Assembly (NCBI GenBank): GCA_013076295.1
Contig: RQOL01000876.1
Span: forward strand, 1,922,001 to 1,986,000
Direction: 5' to 3'
Length of the DNA: 64,000 bases
DNA from: Sanderia malayensis
Lineage: Eukaryota; Cnidaria; Scyphozoa; Semaeostomeae; Pelagiidae
This document shows positions 1 through 11,900 of the stretch, one piece after another; within the stretch, counting starts at the first letter, position 1; every line of letters begins with the position of its first letter. Under the pieces are notes generated by a model. The model made no database searches and was not told the origin of the DNA. It saw only the letters and a list, made by a program, of their open reading frames with translations. Made by a program: the position numbers and the translations under genes.

Positions 1-725
1 AATTTCTTTTCCTTCATTGATTTGTTATTTTATAAAGATTTACTAATTACTAACCTCTGTACGTAATACCTTATATTTAGGTGAATGTACATTAATTGTA
101 GATAGATAGATAGATCTAAAGAGATGAGTTTTTAATGGCCCATCTCCGCGTCCTAAACATTTATTGTCTAAGTGAATTTCCAGAAATCTGAGTGAAAAAA
201 GTACATTCAGGTACTCTATAGGACAGATAAAATCTTTGATTTAAACGTGCAAAACTGTACAGACCATAAATAAAGTCCAGGTTATTCGAGACTTAAATTC
301 CTTTGGTCATAGTGTCCCCATTCCTCGGCCCTCAGAATGCACAAGGCCTGGAACACATTAAATTTTCTTCCTCCACCTCTCCGCAAATAATTGGTCTCCA
401 TCGCCACGCTGCGGCAAACAAAACTTGATAATTTCGATACAATACAGACCATTGACACAAGGATATCCTAACTGAACCCCCCATGGAGACATAATGCCAG
501 ATAACATTGTCTCCATGGAATCTCCACGGGCTAATATTCAGTCAATTGTTCCGCGTTTTATCAATTCATGTAAACAGGTGGGTCTATTTACAAAAACCTG
601 GGCGTTTTCAGCTCTGTTTAAGTTTGCTCTTTCTTGTTTTAGGACAGGATTAAAGAAAGGCTCTTGTATTTGCTCCTACAATTACCTGAGTCACCTAATT
701 CTTTTTCTGATATTTTACTTGAAAA
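1..725. other. Upstream region of TPPP, no gene seen
   Basis: No convincing coding exon is visible. There is a short GATA microsatellite near 98-113 and a perfect 11-bp inverted repeat (481-491 pairing with 508-518, 16-base loop) about 210 bases before the TPPP start codon. A pyrimidine-rich tract ending in AG at about 641 could be a 5' UTR splice acceptor for TPPP. The small ORFs here show no family resemblance. Confidence 0.5.
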
Positions 726-1814
726 ATGGACGAGTTATTCAAATCCTATTGCACATTTGGTGCCAAAGACGCTGCTCCGTTGATGGACAATGCAAAATTT
801 GCAAAGTTCTCGAGAGATTCGAAAATATTGGACAAGAAACTTACTGCCACCGATGTTGACATTATTTTTAGCAAAGTCAAAGCGTAAGCTTGCTAAAATT
901 ATTTATGTTGTTAATTTAATTAGCTTAATGGTGTATATTTTCACGTCCAGAAAAGTTTGTCCTATGGGGGAAATATCCAGCATTACTTGTTTTTTGCAAA
1001 GTGCTTGCAAAAGTTTTGAATTGAAGCTGGAATAATTTGAAATCATGACTAAATGTGTCTGCATTTTATTGCATACCTTACCTGCTGATAACAATAAATA
1101 TTTCAGCAAATGTACTCAAGCTAATCCATCTGTCCACACATTAAACCAAGCATTAAAACTTCTGATTGCGTCAGTTATTTCCCTCAATTTTCATAACACC
1201 TTTGTTTTTTGGACAGGAAAACAGAAAGAAAGATTACCTTCAAACAATTTCAAGAAGCCCTGGGCTTGCTTGCAGAGAAAAAATATGGCTCCAAATCAGA
1301 TGTTGGCAAGCTTGAGGAACTAATTTTGCAAACAAAAGGACCCAAAACAAGTGGAGCAACTGTAAGTATAGATGTGGGGGGACTGCTGTGCTGGGCCAAT
1401 TGTCTCTGTATATAAAGACACTGCAAAATACAGCATTTTCATAGTATGATTGGCATAGCTACGGTGGGATTTATGGACTTTGAGTCAGGACAGAGGATGA
1501 ATAGCAAGACGAGGCATGGCGGTGGATGCATTTGCATCAGGTTAATAGACAAGCCACCTGTAGCTTGAGTCAGCTGGTGAATTGACTCAGGCAAGTGTAT
1601 ATATTATGAAACAATTTGCTTTTAGAAAGTTGTCAAGGCTGGTGCAGTTGACAGGCTGACAGATGCATCTAAATACACAGGCAGTCATAAGGAGCGATTT
1701 GATGAATCTGGAAAAGGCAAGGGCATCGAAGGAAGGAAAGATTTCGACGACAAAGCTGCTTCTGGATATGTTGGTGGCTATCAAGGCAAAGACACATATG
1801 ACAAGAAACATTGA
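726..1814 (+). CDS. TPPP: TPPP / p25-alpha family, tubulin polymerization-promoting protein, 3 coding exons
   Basis: Coding exons are 726-883, 1217-1361 and 1626-1814, with GT-AG junctions. They give a 163-residue protein ending in TGA. The p25-alpha domain spans nearly the whole chain. Exon 2 has the family segment [10 protein letters not shown]. Exon 3 has [20 protein letters not shown] (residues 107-126), followed by the GxGxGxxGR motif (GKGKGIEGR, residues 130-138), both near-diagnostic. Known family members bind tubulin, bundle and stabilise microtubules and act in the cytoplasm. The length matches short TPPP (TPPP2/TPPP3-like), without the long disordered N-terminal tail of vertebrate TPPP1. 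The start is the first ATG in the exon; the reading frame begins [16 protein letters not shown]. An upstream non-coding exon is possible. Identity is very secure; assignment to one vertebrate paralogue is not possible. Confidence 0.95.
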
Positions 1815-2519
1815 AACTTACACAAAACAGCTGGACATGCAAAGATTGTTTTATGTTGATAGCTTTATTTTTTCCACACCTTTGAATAGATGCTTCAAGT
1901 AGTTTAGAAGAATAATATTCAATTGTTTAACAACCTATAATGTGAACAAAAGACAACAACATTTTAAGGCCATTCTTTGGAACCATAATACTGTTCTTTC
2001 CCAACTTACCATGTTTATTTGCTTTTTAATTTTAATTTAAAAGTTTTATAAAAAATTATAGATTTACTTACTATATTCAGCTGGACTGGCGCTAACTATG
2101 ATAGTTTCATGTAACTTTAACATGGTATTTCTTTAATCAAAGTTTTCAAGATATATGACTCAGAAAGCTGCCTGAATTTTTTCATTAAGCTGAAGCCAAA
2201 GTACGTTCAGTTTACCTGTTACGTACTGTTACTCTTTTTAATAAGCCTTATTCCGAGCACAAGTGCCTAACTGTGTACCATGCAAAGTGGCAAGACTAAG
2301 GGAAGTCTTTCTATGCACAGATATCTGTGATCTGTTTTTCCAACAGCAGAATATCAATAAAGAATCTTGATGATATTAGAAGTGAAGAGTTTAGTATTTA
2401 GATTCCTGCATTAATTACCCACCCAGCTATATTTCATGCAAATACAACTCGATAAGAAACAAGAGCTGGCAGAACTCATATGTATGTGAAAGACATGTAA
2501 ACAAGAAAAACAAGCATGA
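1815..2519. other. TPPP 3' UTR and spacer
   Basis: AT-rich sequence following the TPPP stop. The canonical AATAAA hexamer at 2356-2361 is the best candidate poly(A) signal, giving a 3' UTR of roughly 550 bases. Nothing else was recognised. Confidence 0.45.
2356..2361 (+). promoter_or_regulatory. Candidate poly(A) signal of TPPP
   Basis: Canonical AATAAA on the coding strand, about 540 bases after the TPPP stop. It is chosen by position only. Confidence 0.4.
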
Positions 2520-3838
2520 GGGAATTGAACGAAATCTTCAACTCAAGTTTGGCGTTTCAAAACAAAGCAAGAGCGTCAAGCAGACGAATGAAAAAAACTC
2601 AAAAATGAAATGTGGTTTATGCAATAACAGCATACTTAAAAGAAAGAAGAAGATCATTAGTGCCAAACCAGAGCCAAACGATGCTTCGATTAGGAAGAAG
2701 ATATCTTTAGGCTTAAGGAAGAAAAGATTTCGTTGCAAGAAGAGCTCAAGAGCATGCAACAAAATCCCAAGCTGTTGCAAGAAGAATGCTTTGCGGAAGG
2801 CATTACAAGAGTTAGAGCATGCAAACGTATTAAGAAGTGTTTTAATTGAAGACAACTACTGGAGCAGACGATCAAGCAGTTGTCGAGTGAGCTGAAGGCA
2901 AACAAAGAAAGCTGAATGAAGAAGCAAAATGAAAGATTGACAATATTCTTGGAAGGCTCTAAATATGAGCTTGAAAAGATTCAAATTCAAATTCAAAATT
3001 CAAATTCATATAATTCAGCAACAATCAATTAAGGTTTACAATTTAGTGAATTTAGATGAAAATCTAAGAGAAGAACGTAGCAGGAAAGAAAAGAAGAAGA
3101 TAATTCTGCAAAAGTGTTCTATTATAAGAATATAAAATCACAAAATTTGATTTCCTACATGAAGAAAGAGGAGGAAGGTCTGAAGAGCAAAATCACATTC
3201 CTTGAAAGTGAAGAAACAATATACATGGATGAGTCTCGTCTTGCTTCTGAAGAACTTATGAACGCGAAGATCATTAAAGAAGATAGCAACTAGTAAAGCA
3301 ACGGGAACTGGAGTCGTCCTCTAAAAGCGACAAAAAATTTAAAAAACCTGTTGCTATCTTAAAAAGCAAACTTAAAGTACAAAAGAAGAGTTGAAGACAA
3401 AGGTTGCTAGTCTTGAAATGGAATTGAACAACGTCAAAGAAGATAAAAAAGAATTCCTTTCACCTAGTGACATTTTACCTAGTGTTTCTAGGTAAAATGT
3501 TTTAGTCGAGAAAAACAACATCAAGAAAGAAAGATGCTTTTCTGGTGAAAGAAGATTTAAAAAGATGAAGTGCTGTGTGTGAATAAGAAATATTAATATG
3601 CTGCCAGAATCGGAGAGTTTACACAATAGAAAATGCGAAGTTGATAACAGTAAAATGTTGTTGGAGAAAAACAAAGAACTTTTTATGGAAAAAAAATATA
3701 GAGATAACCCAGAGGCTTTCAGAGATGTTGCAGATAATTACGAAAAAAGATTACGAAGGAAAAGAAGTTAAAGACAATTTGCATGCTGGAGGTGAACTGC
3801 CGCAAGTTGATAATTCAGTGAACATTCATATGATTTAA
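2520..3838 (+). pseudogene. Decayed coiled-coil coding sequence
   Basis: The stretch is rich in Lys/Glu/Leu codons, and heptad-like peptide pieces appear in alternating plus-strand frames. Examples are EEDIFRLKEEKISLQEELKS (about 2694-2753), EELKTKVASLEMELNNVKED (about 3387-3446) and a segment near 3651-3760. The frame is broken by several stops (for example near 2847, 2914 and 3291) and by frameshifts, and no clean splice sites bridge the pieces. It looks like a dead gene, or a retrocopy of a coiled-coil gene, that has collected indels. The parent is not recognised. It lies between TPPP and the convergent end of CCDC102A. Low-complexity AAG/GAA-rich sequence can mimic coiled coils, so the call is moderate. 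Confidence 0.5.
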
Positions 3839-4882
3839 AGAAAATAACACTCACCTTTAACTGTAAACTCACCTTTATCGTGTCGACAGAAATGTTTGTT
3901 TATAAACATATCTTTGAAATATCAGTTCAACTTATGCTTGAAATATTGAAGTGTCTTTTGTCCAAGTCTGTCTGCATGAAGAGGTATTGGTATGAAAATC
4001 TAACAATTTGAGTATTTGAGCAAACGTCTTGAAACTAGATTGTAGTAACAGTTTGATAAATCAAAACAAGAAGTCACAGTTTAAGCAGAGCAGACACGAA
4101 TATTATTCAAATCCAATAACATTTAAGAGTTTTGAAGCGTCGAACTGGATAAATAATAAATAAATTGCAAAAAGAAATTATATTTATATAGATATAAATG
4201 GCATTTAATTCTTGGAGCGAACTTATACGAAGTCTATGACACACTTGAAATTAATATTCTAATTATTGAAACAATGAAACGTTGTATATTTACAAAGGAA
4301 TGATATACTCAAAACTGGAAAATCTCCTAAGGCACTAAAATGTTTTATAACATCTGTATAATATAACTTTACCGCATAATATAACTGCTACAACGACAGT
4401 TAACTTGGTTTTCGAAACCTATATACAACAAATTTCTATTTGAAAAATAAAACACATCGTTTGTAACGTAAACATGGAATAGAACTACGTTTTAAAACAA
4501 TAAAAAAGAAATATATTCTTGACGAAGAAACTATTTATGCGATTGTCGCTAAGTCATTAAAATTAGAATCATTATATACCGATTTTGCATAATTATTATG
4601 AATGAAGGGAAACGAAAAAACTTCACAAAAGTAAAATAAAGAGCCCTTAAACTGTGCCTTGGGAAATAAAACAAGTCTAAAACTCAAAGAAATATAAAAA
4701 TCTCACGTTGATGTGGTTCAAAAAAGAGAAATTGACATAAAATATAAGTTTGCTGAACTTTGCAAACAATTGGAAATCTATTACTTCTCCGTTCTACTGT
4801 CTGCTTAAATAATTTCAAAATTCAAACGTTGATAGACTTTGACACTACAGTACAGCGTTGTTATAATTCCAGCGTTGTTATA
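3839..4882. other. AT-rich intergenic spacer
   Basis: Very AT-rich sequence with no supported ORF, RNA gene or repeat that I can recognise. Confidence 0.4.
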
Positions 4883-5265
4883 CACGTTTTTTTTTTATAA
4901 GAAACCGGTTTATAAGAAACCTAGATCTAGACACCCAAAATTTTAAGAAACTTTTAGAACTACAAGGAAATATTTAAGAAACATTAGAAATTTCGGAAAC
5001 ACGTTTTCCCTTTACGGATTCAACAAATATCAACTACAGTAAGTGTGTTTTATGTGCCAAGCATAACATTGTGGGCTCCACATGACGATTTTTCGCATTG
5101 ACTAATATTTTGCTACATCCATGTTTTTTCTCTTCCTTTTCACTGCCACTTTTTTCATTAAATTAAGAAACTTTTAAGAAACTTTTAGTACTAAAATGTG
5201 GCTAAAAATTAAGAAACTTTTACTACTAGGCCTTGAGCCAGGTTTCTTATAAAAAAAAAAACGTG
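4883..5265. mobile_element. TIR element, ATAAGAAACC family (copy 1)
   Basis: The ends are near-perfect inverted repeats of about 26 bases: CACGTTTTTTTTTTATAAGAAACC at the left against its reverse complement at the right. TA lies immediately outside both ends (4881-4882 and 5266-5267), as expected for a Tc1/mariner-like TA duplication. The interior repeats TTAAGAAACTTTTA-like motifs many times. There is no coding capacity, so it is a MITE. Related copies lie at about 10405-10602 and 36061-36230. Confidence 0.8.
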
Positions 5266-5958
5266 TAATATATTTCCAGATAATAATGCTGGAAATTATT
5301 AATGCATTGGAAATGATTCAGGAATACACGCATTTTATGTAAGCAAATTGTTTATCAGAAAGGCAGTACTCGGTTTGTACAAAATTCAAGCAATTTAAGA
5401 AAGAAGAAAGCTAAGCAAGGCAATTTTAACATTGTAACTGCTGGGCGAGAGCCCGCTTTCTGGCACAGAAAAAAGCAAAATATGGAGCTGTTAGCCCACT
5501 GTTTTGGATCCGTTTTTAAAAAAAACTTAAATTTATTAAAAATTATTATTAAAATAATAGTGTAATTTTTCTTCGTTTTACATTCATAAACAGTGCAAAT
5601 ACTTATCGTAAATTGTTTGAGTTATTTTACGTCTTCTAACATTTGACCCTACACTTTTTCTTAGTTTTATTTCAACGAACCAAAAGGGGTATAGTTTAAG
5701 CAATTACCAAAAAAAATTTGGCACCCAACTTGGCCTTCAGTTAAGCAATTGTCAGCACCAAACTTGCTTACAATAAAATGCGTGTACATACCCCCTCGTA
5801 GAACATGAGTTTTAATTAATTTTTACTGTTACACAGCACATAAACTGGATATTCAAGAGTTGATAGTTCAACATAATTTGACTTCGCCTTAACAATAAAC
5901 AGCACAAAATATTGCACAGGTTATTACAATTAAACACCGTGTGTTGCGAAACGTTACC
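5266..5958. other. Spacer downstream of CCDC102A
   Basis: AT-rich sequence that probably includes the CCDC102A 3' UTR. TTTATT at 5532-5537 reads AATAAA on the minus strand, about 420 bases past the CCDC102A stop, and is a candidate poly(A) signal. No other feature is seen. Confidence 0.4.
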
Positions 5959-8900
5959 TTAAATTTGTTGCACATCGTCGTCGGAATTATCATCATTTTT
6001 GCTGCTTTTAAATGATATACTCTGTCTCTTTAACCTTGAAGATAAATAATTAACGAAAGTCAGCAAGGCCATTTATGCGCTCGAAGACCGAAAAACCTCA
6101 AGTGCCTATGGGCTAGACTCACTACATTGCGTCCCTGTGCCTCGCTCGTTTTTACTCGCTCGTTTGAGTGCTCGTTTGGTTTGTGTTGAGCGAGTTGCGA
6201 GCGAGGCACTGGGACGTAATGTAATGAGTCTACCTATGGGCTGGCTAGTAGCCTGTAAGCACAACTATAGAACAAAGGATCTTTTGGGACGGGCCAATAA
6301 GCAAGAAGCATCTGTACATTTCATTCATCGATCCTATTGTTTGGGCTTCGGCATTGTCCAATCAAAATAAAGCAACAATGACAATTGAAATAGCTCATGA
6401 ATAACAGTAGCCTATTGAAAAATTTAACTGTTTGTGATGATAATTCTGTTCATAATTAGGGGTAAACAATAAAAAGAGAAGATATTAATAATTACCTGCT
6501 TGTGAGGTGGGTAATTTCGGCTTGTAGGTTGTCCGAATGCTGTGTCTGCTCTTCCATTGAACGTTGGAGGCGACGTAAAATGTTTGACTGGTTATCAGCC
6601 TGTTGATTGAATTAACAAAGTACATTAACAGTCCGCACATTTTATTATTTCTGCGTATTTATGGAAAGAATAACAAAATATATAAGACAATGAAATTGTG
6701 AAGGAATTGTGTCAAAGCACTTTGAACAAAAGGGGTTTCACGAATCTACTTTAGTTCGCCGAAGCAATTTGAGCAAAGAGGTTTTACGAATCTACTTTAA
6801 TTCCTGATAAAAATTGAAGAGCTTACAGTTTCTTCACTCTGACAAAGTTTCTTCTTTAATTCTTCAACACGGCCTCTAAGTTTTTTCATTTCCATTTCAT
6901 ACTGTTCTGTTCGCTTCTTCTCGTGTTCCAACTCGTCAGACTAACAAACAAAAGGGCAAAAAGAAATATAGATAACAAAATATCGAAATAAAACACTAAT
7001 GAAAGGTTAACAAGATAAATCAAACAGTAGTCCAATTATCAAAGCTCATGAAAACTTACTTTTTCTTGAAGTTGCTTCTGTGCACGCTTGTGACTGAGTT
7101 TTAGCTCCAATAATTCCTGAATAAAAAATAACATTCTAAAATAGTCACATAAACATAATCACAACCAAACTCCATTTTCATGAAAAATTTATGTGTTAGC
7201 TACATACAGTGCAAGCTGCACGGGACCGAAAAAAATGGTTCCACTTATCCGAATTATAGGTTTGTTAATGCAAATCCAAGAGACCGGAGAAATTGGTTCC
7301 ACTAAACGAAAGTTCCACTTATCCAGAAAGTTCTCGATAAGTGGAACCACTTATCGAGAGCAGACTGTATACAAAAAATCGTGATGATTATACATTTTTA
7401 TTTGTTCATTTATTTTTCTACCTGTGATTTATTCTCGAGTTCTTCTTGAAGGAATTTCATGGCCGACGTCTGCGCATGTGCAACTTGATCAGTTTTCTTC
7501 CGGATTTCTTCTTCCAAGTCCTGGGAAGATGGTGGCAAGCATTCAAAATGGAGATTTGCTAAGAGGGCGGGGCGGGTGATAAAGAAGATAAAGAGAAAGA
7601 GAGAAAGAAGAAGCAAAAAAGAATATGAAATAAATAACAGCAAAACATTGACAATGAAAAAATAAATAAATATGAGATCAGTGAAGAAGATGAAGCAAAA
7701 AGAAAGAAAGATAAAGGAAAAAGAAGGAGAGATGGAACATAGAGAAGGAGAAATAACACATGAAGAAGAAGGGACGATGGATGCAGAAGGAAAGATGATA
7801 ACCACGAAAAAGGTAAATGTAGCAAGGAAAGTAAATTATAAGCTAACAACGAACGAAAATATACGAAAAGAAAGTGCTTTAGTTAGACAACATAAACAAA
7901 ACATTGTACTTCTATTTGCGCTTTGAGCCTCTTGACTTCTCGTTCCAGTGCCTGTCTTTCCGTTTCGACCTGTTCACGTTTGTCCCATTCTTCAGCATTT
8001 TCAGTTTGCAGTCTTTCAATCTACAAACAGAGCAGAAAATCAGTACATCAGGAAGAAAGTTGGACGGCTAATAGCTTGATCTTCTCTTCAAGCACGCGCC
8101 CCTTGAAGACAGCAAGTGACACAAACCTCGGCTCTTAGTTCCTTCATTTTCAAATCCTGAACTCTGGACACGTGAACGTCGGAAACACTGGATGTTTCAT
8201 TGACGTCACTTGTCTTATCTTTAATCTTTGCTACCTTGAGGAAAAGAAGGTTGGGGTTAGGGTTAGGGTTAGCTAAAGAAGCAAATTATCAAAGAATTAA
8301 AATGTTATACACGCAAGCAAGCAAAAGATCATAAAATGGCCTCCAGTGAAAACATTCAAAAAACGGATCCAAAAATATCCTCCAATGTAGTGGAGCAACC
8401 AGTAATGTTAATTAATGTTAATTAATGTTAATTTATTACAGTAGACACATCCTACAATGCAACACTGCTTCCGTCCGAATAATATCCATCCGGGCTGTTC
8501 CAGTCAACTTCAACACAGTGCACGTTTTTTGACTCGCGACGCGCATGCGCAAGCGAGTAGATGTTGGTGAGTGGGGAAAAATGTTGTGTCTGTGTCTGTG
8601 TCTGTGTCTGTGTCTGTGTCAGTGTCAGTGTCAGTGTAGACTTTTACTTGCCCATATAAGGTATGTGCCTCAGATTCAAACGTTCACTTTTGATTTGAAG
8701 TGAGGCTACCAAGTATGATATCACTTTGCAAGTTTTTCATTGGATAAAATGTAAACTTGTTGAAATAACAAACAACATGACGTACCATACTAGATGCTGG
8801 GCACGCTGTGGCAGGGGGGGACCACGAGCACGATCCAGGGTTGCCAGATTGGCTTTTTTTAAGCCAAATTTGGCATTTTTGGCTTTTTTTCAGTTGATTT

Positions 8901-11900
8901 GGCTTGGGAAATTTAGATTTGGCTTATTTCTTATTTTTGGCTTATTTTTGGCTTTTTTTGGCTTTTTCGCGTTTTTGTTGTAAAATGGTTCAGTTTATTA
9001 GTTTTTTTCCTTTCTCAACATAGTGAATGACCCGAATGACCTTCTGACCTCGAACCGACATGAACCAATAGAAGGATTAACGGCAGATGACCAATATTGT
9101 TTTCAACAATCAGTTCCATACATTCCCATTGATTTGCAATCCTCACATTTGGTATGTGACGCATGACCATGTGATGAGTGATGCTCCGCAGCTACTAGCA
9201 ATTTCTGCGGAGGAGCACGGTTTGGCTTATTTTTCAGCAATTTGGCTTGTTTCTAGCAAAATTTGGCATATTTCCCAAAATGCAATCTGGCAACCCTGGC
9301 ACGATCACGCACGGAGACGGGGAGCATTTTTGACTCGTTGTTGGAAGCATCAGGTGAAAAGAAGAAAGTTTTCTAGCTGTATGCTTATGCAACTAATACA
9401 ACAATTATAGTATTTCATTTTTTGTTTTGGAAAATGATAGTTTTTTAACTTGATGAAACAAGATCGAAAACTGGAGTCAAAATGTTTGCTTGAGTGGTCT
9501 CAAAACAAATGTTTTTTGAATTTGCTGCGCCAACACTAAATTCGTCTCTCTCCATAAGTCTCGCAAGACGAAACTCTTCTAAAGACCTGGATTGGACCGT
9601 AACAACTGAAGACAAAACAGTACAATGAACAAAACTCATATGATTCCATAGAATTAATGTTTAACAGTTGCCAATAATTTATTAAATAACAAATGAACTA
9701 ACCAATTATCAACAAAAGTTTTATTTTCAAAACGGGCATCCAGCTCTTTCAGAGATATCTAGGTAGGCCTTCACAACCCGATTCTTTATCATCACTGCCG
9801 TACCCAGCTCTGGGTCTTCTTGCAAGAGGTTCTCCTTCGTGCGAGTTTCAACTATACGAACTGACTACTGAATAGTCTTCGTCTTCTTCGCTATCCTCAG
9901 GAAGACTTCGTCCTTCGTTGTCAGAGGAATTTGTTTTGAGCTACTATTTTCGCAATCCGACATTTTGAAAAGATTTTAGCCAGACACTGTTTCTTCAACC
10001 AACACAGGCCGGGCAGCTCTTGCTCAGAGAACAATAGTTGAAGAACAATAGCTCGGTTCATTCTGACGTCACACTGAATCAAAATCTTGAAAGTTTTATT
10101 TTTTTCAAAATTTGTTAACATTTCTGTTTTAATTGAAAGCAACGAGAATTGACTCATAATGTGAGGAAAATATAGCGCAGACCTGGCTGTGTTTGAGCTT
10201 GGAAAAAATATACTTAAACTCGTCAGAAAACACTCAAAATAGGTTCATAGTGATACTCAGATCTTTTTCTCTCCATCTCCGTAAAAAAGTCGATATCTCA
10301 TTTGAGGCTGCATAAGCCCTTTAATTTAATATTACTTTCTTCACTTTCTGGATAATACAGTGAAATAAAAGCCATCTGTCGCGAGTCACCTCAAGGTTCC
10401 TTTGATTTATATAAGAAACCGCTTCATAAGAAACTCACTGGTAAAAGGCCAAAAAATTTAAGAAACTTCCACTGGTAAATGAAAAATCACTAAGAAACCT
10501 TTAAGAAACAAAAATGTCCAAAATGTCCAAAATGTTCTGAAATTAAGAAACTTTCACCGGTGAAGCTTTAGCCAGGTTTCTTATAAGATAAAAAACGTGT
10601 AGCGAGCAAAACTTTGCTCATAACAAATAGTGGCACTACCATCCGACAACGTCACTTGCTACAGAGACACGTCAGATTCCACATAACAGAGGATCATCAA
10701 GTTTTACCTCCGTACAAACAAAGCATTTGCAATGAGCTTGGCTTGCAAGCATGCTACGGGACGGGGGTTAAAACACACTAACATGACATAAGATCTCTAT
10801 AAACTGTGGCAACAAACCTCTGCTTGTAGTGTCTCGTTGAGAGATCCAATTTCGACGTATTTCTGTTCTCTCTCTTGTATGAAACGCCGCATCTGCTCCA
10901 ACTGCGATCGCAACGCAATATTCTCCCTGCAACGGAGAAAAATACTCAATTTGATGACGTCACCATGGAGATAGCGAGTATGCTTGACAGTAATAGTCAA
11001 AATTCACTGGGAAATTTGTACAAATACGAAAGAAAGGCTGTTAAGCTGTGAATTTCTCTTCCAATGGGATTTTTTAGACTCCTCACTAACCCTAAAAAAC
11101 CTTGCTCTGTCGACTAGACCCTGTGGATACCATGGGGATGGAATTTCGTCGTCACTGTATACCCTACTGTATACCCTAAGGTTTGAAAATCGTTTTATTT
11201 GAAAATCGAAAGAGTCCTAGACTTTGGCTATTACAAACTACTACATTTTTCAAAAAATAATGCTCATTAAAATAGCGAGGCTCAACATTGCCGAACAGCA
11301 CTGGAAACTTAAGAATACGAATGGAAAAGATCGCGACCCAGCAATTAGGGCATTCTTATAAACAATGTGTATTCTAAGAAAATAGTACAATGCTTTATGT
11401 AAGCAAAAAATCAACATTGGTACAGCGCTTTGAAATTGAAGTGACGTCACTACACGACAGCGGTTAGACATTGCGAAATCGAGACTGATAGCATGCGGAA
11501 TTTTTCTTATAATTATCACACGTGAAATAAATTCATAATTGAAATATAATTATGATAACAAATAGAAAACTGATATTCTATGCAGAATTAGTCTAGTATG
11601 TTGTCTAGGCAGTCATTTACTGATAAGAAATGGCAGTATACAACCTATTGCTAACTGAGACAGGAAGTGAAGCAAAAAAGACTTGGCATAGACTAAGTCA
11701 GCTCTTTCTAATAGCCTTTCAAGAGATGTGACAAAGACTGGCTATAAAGACAATAAACACTTAATGGCTTGTGGGCAGTTCAACAAATTCCATGCAGCAT
11801 GAAAACATCTGCTCTCCTTGGATTTATTTTAGAGTTTGCATCACCTGCCAGTGTTTAACTATAATTTATTTATACCTTGAAAGTATTTTTGCAAAAATCA

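Noticed and set aside
7410..7849. Minus-strand ORFs of 96-131 codons, Ser/Phe/Leu rich
   Set aside because: One includes CCDC102A exon 5 (7520-7422) but runs into the intron; the rest is AAG/GAA-rich intron read backwards.
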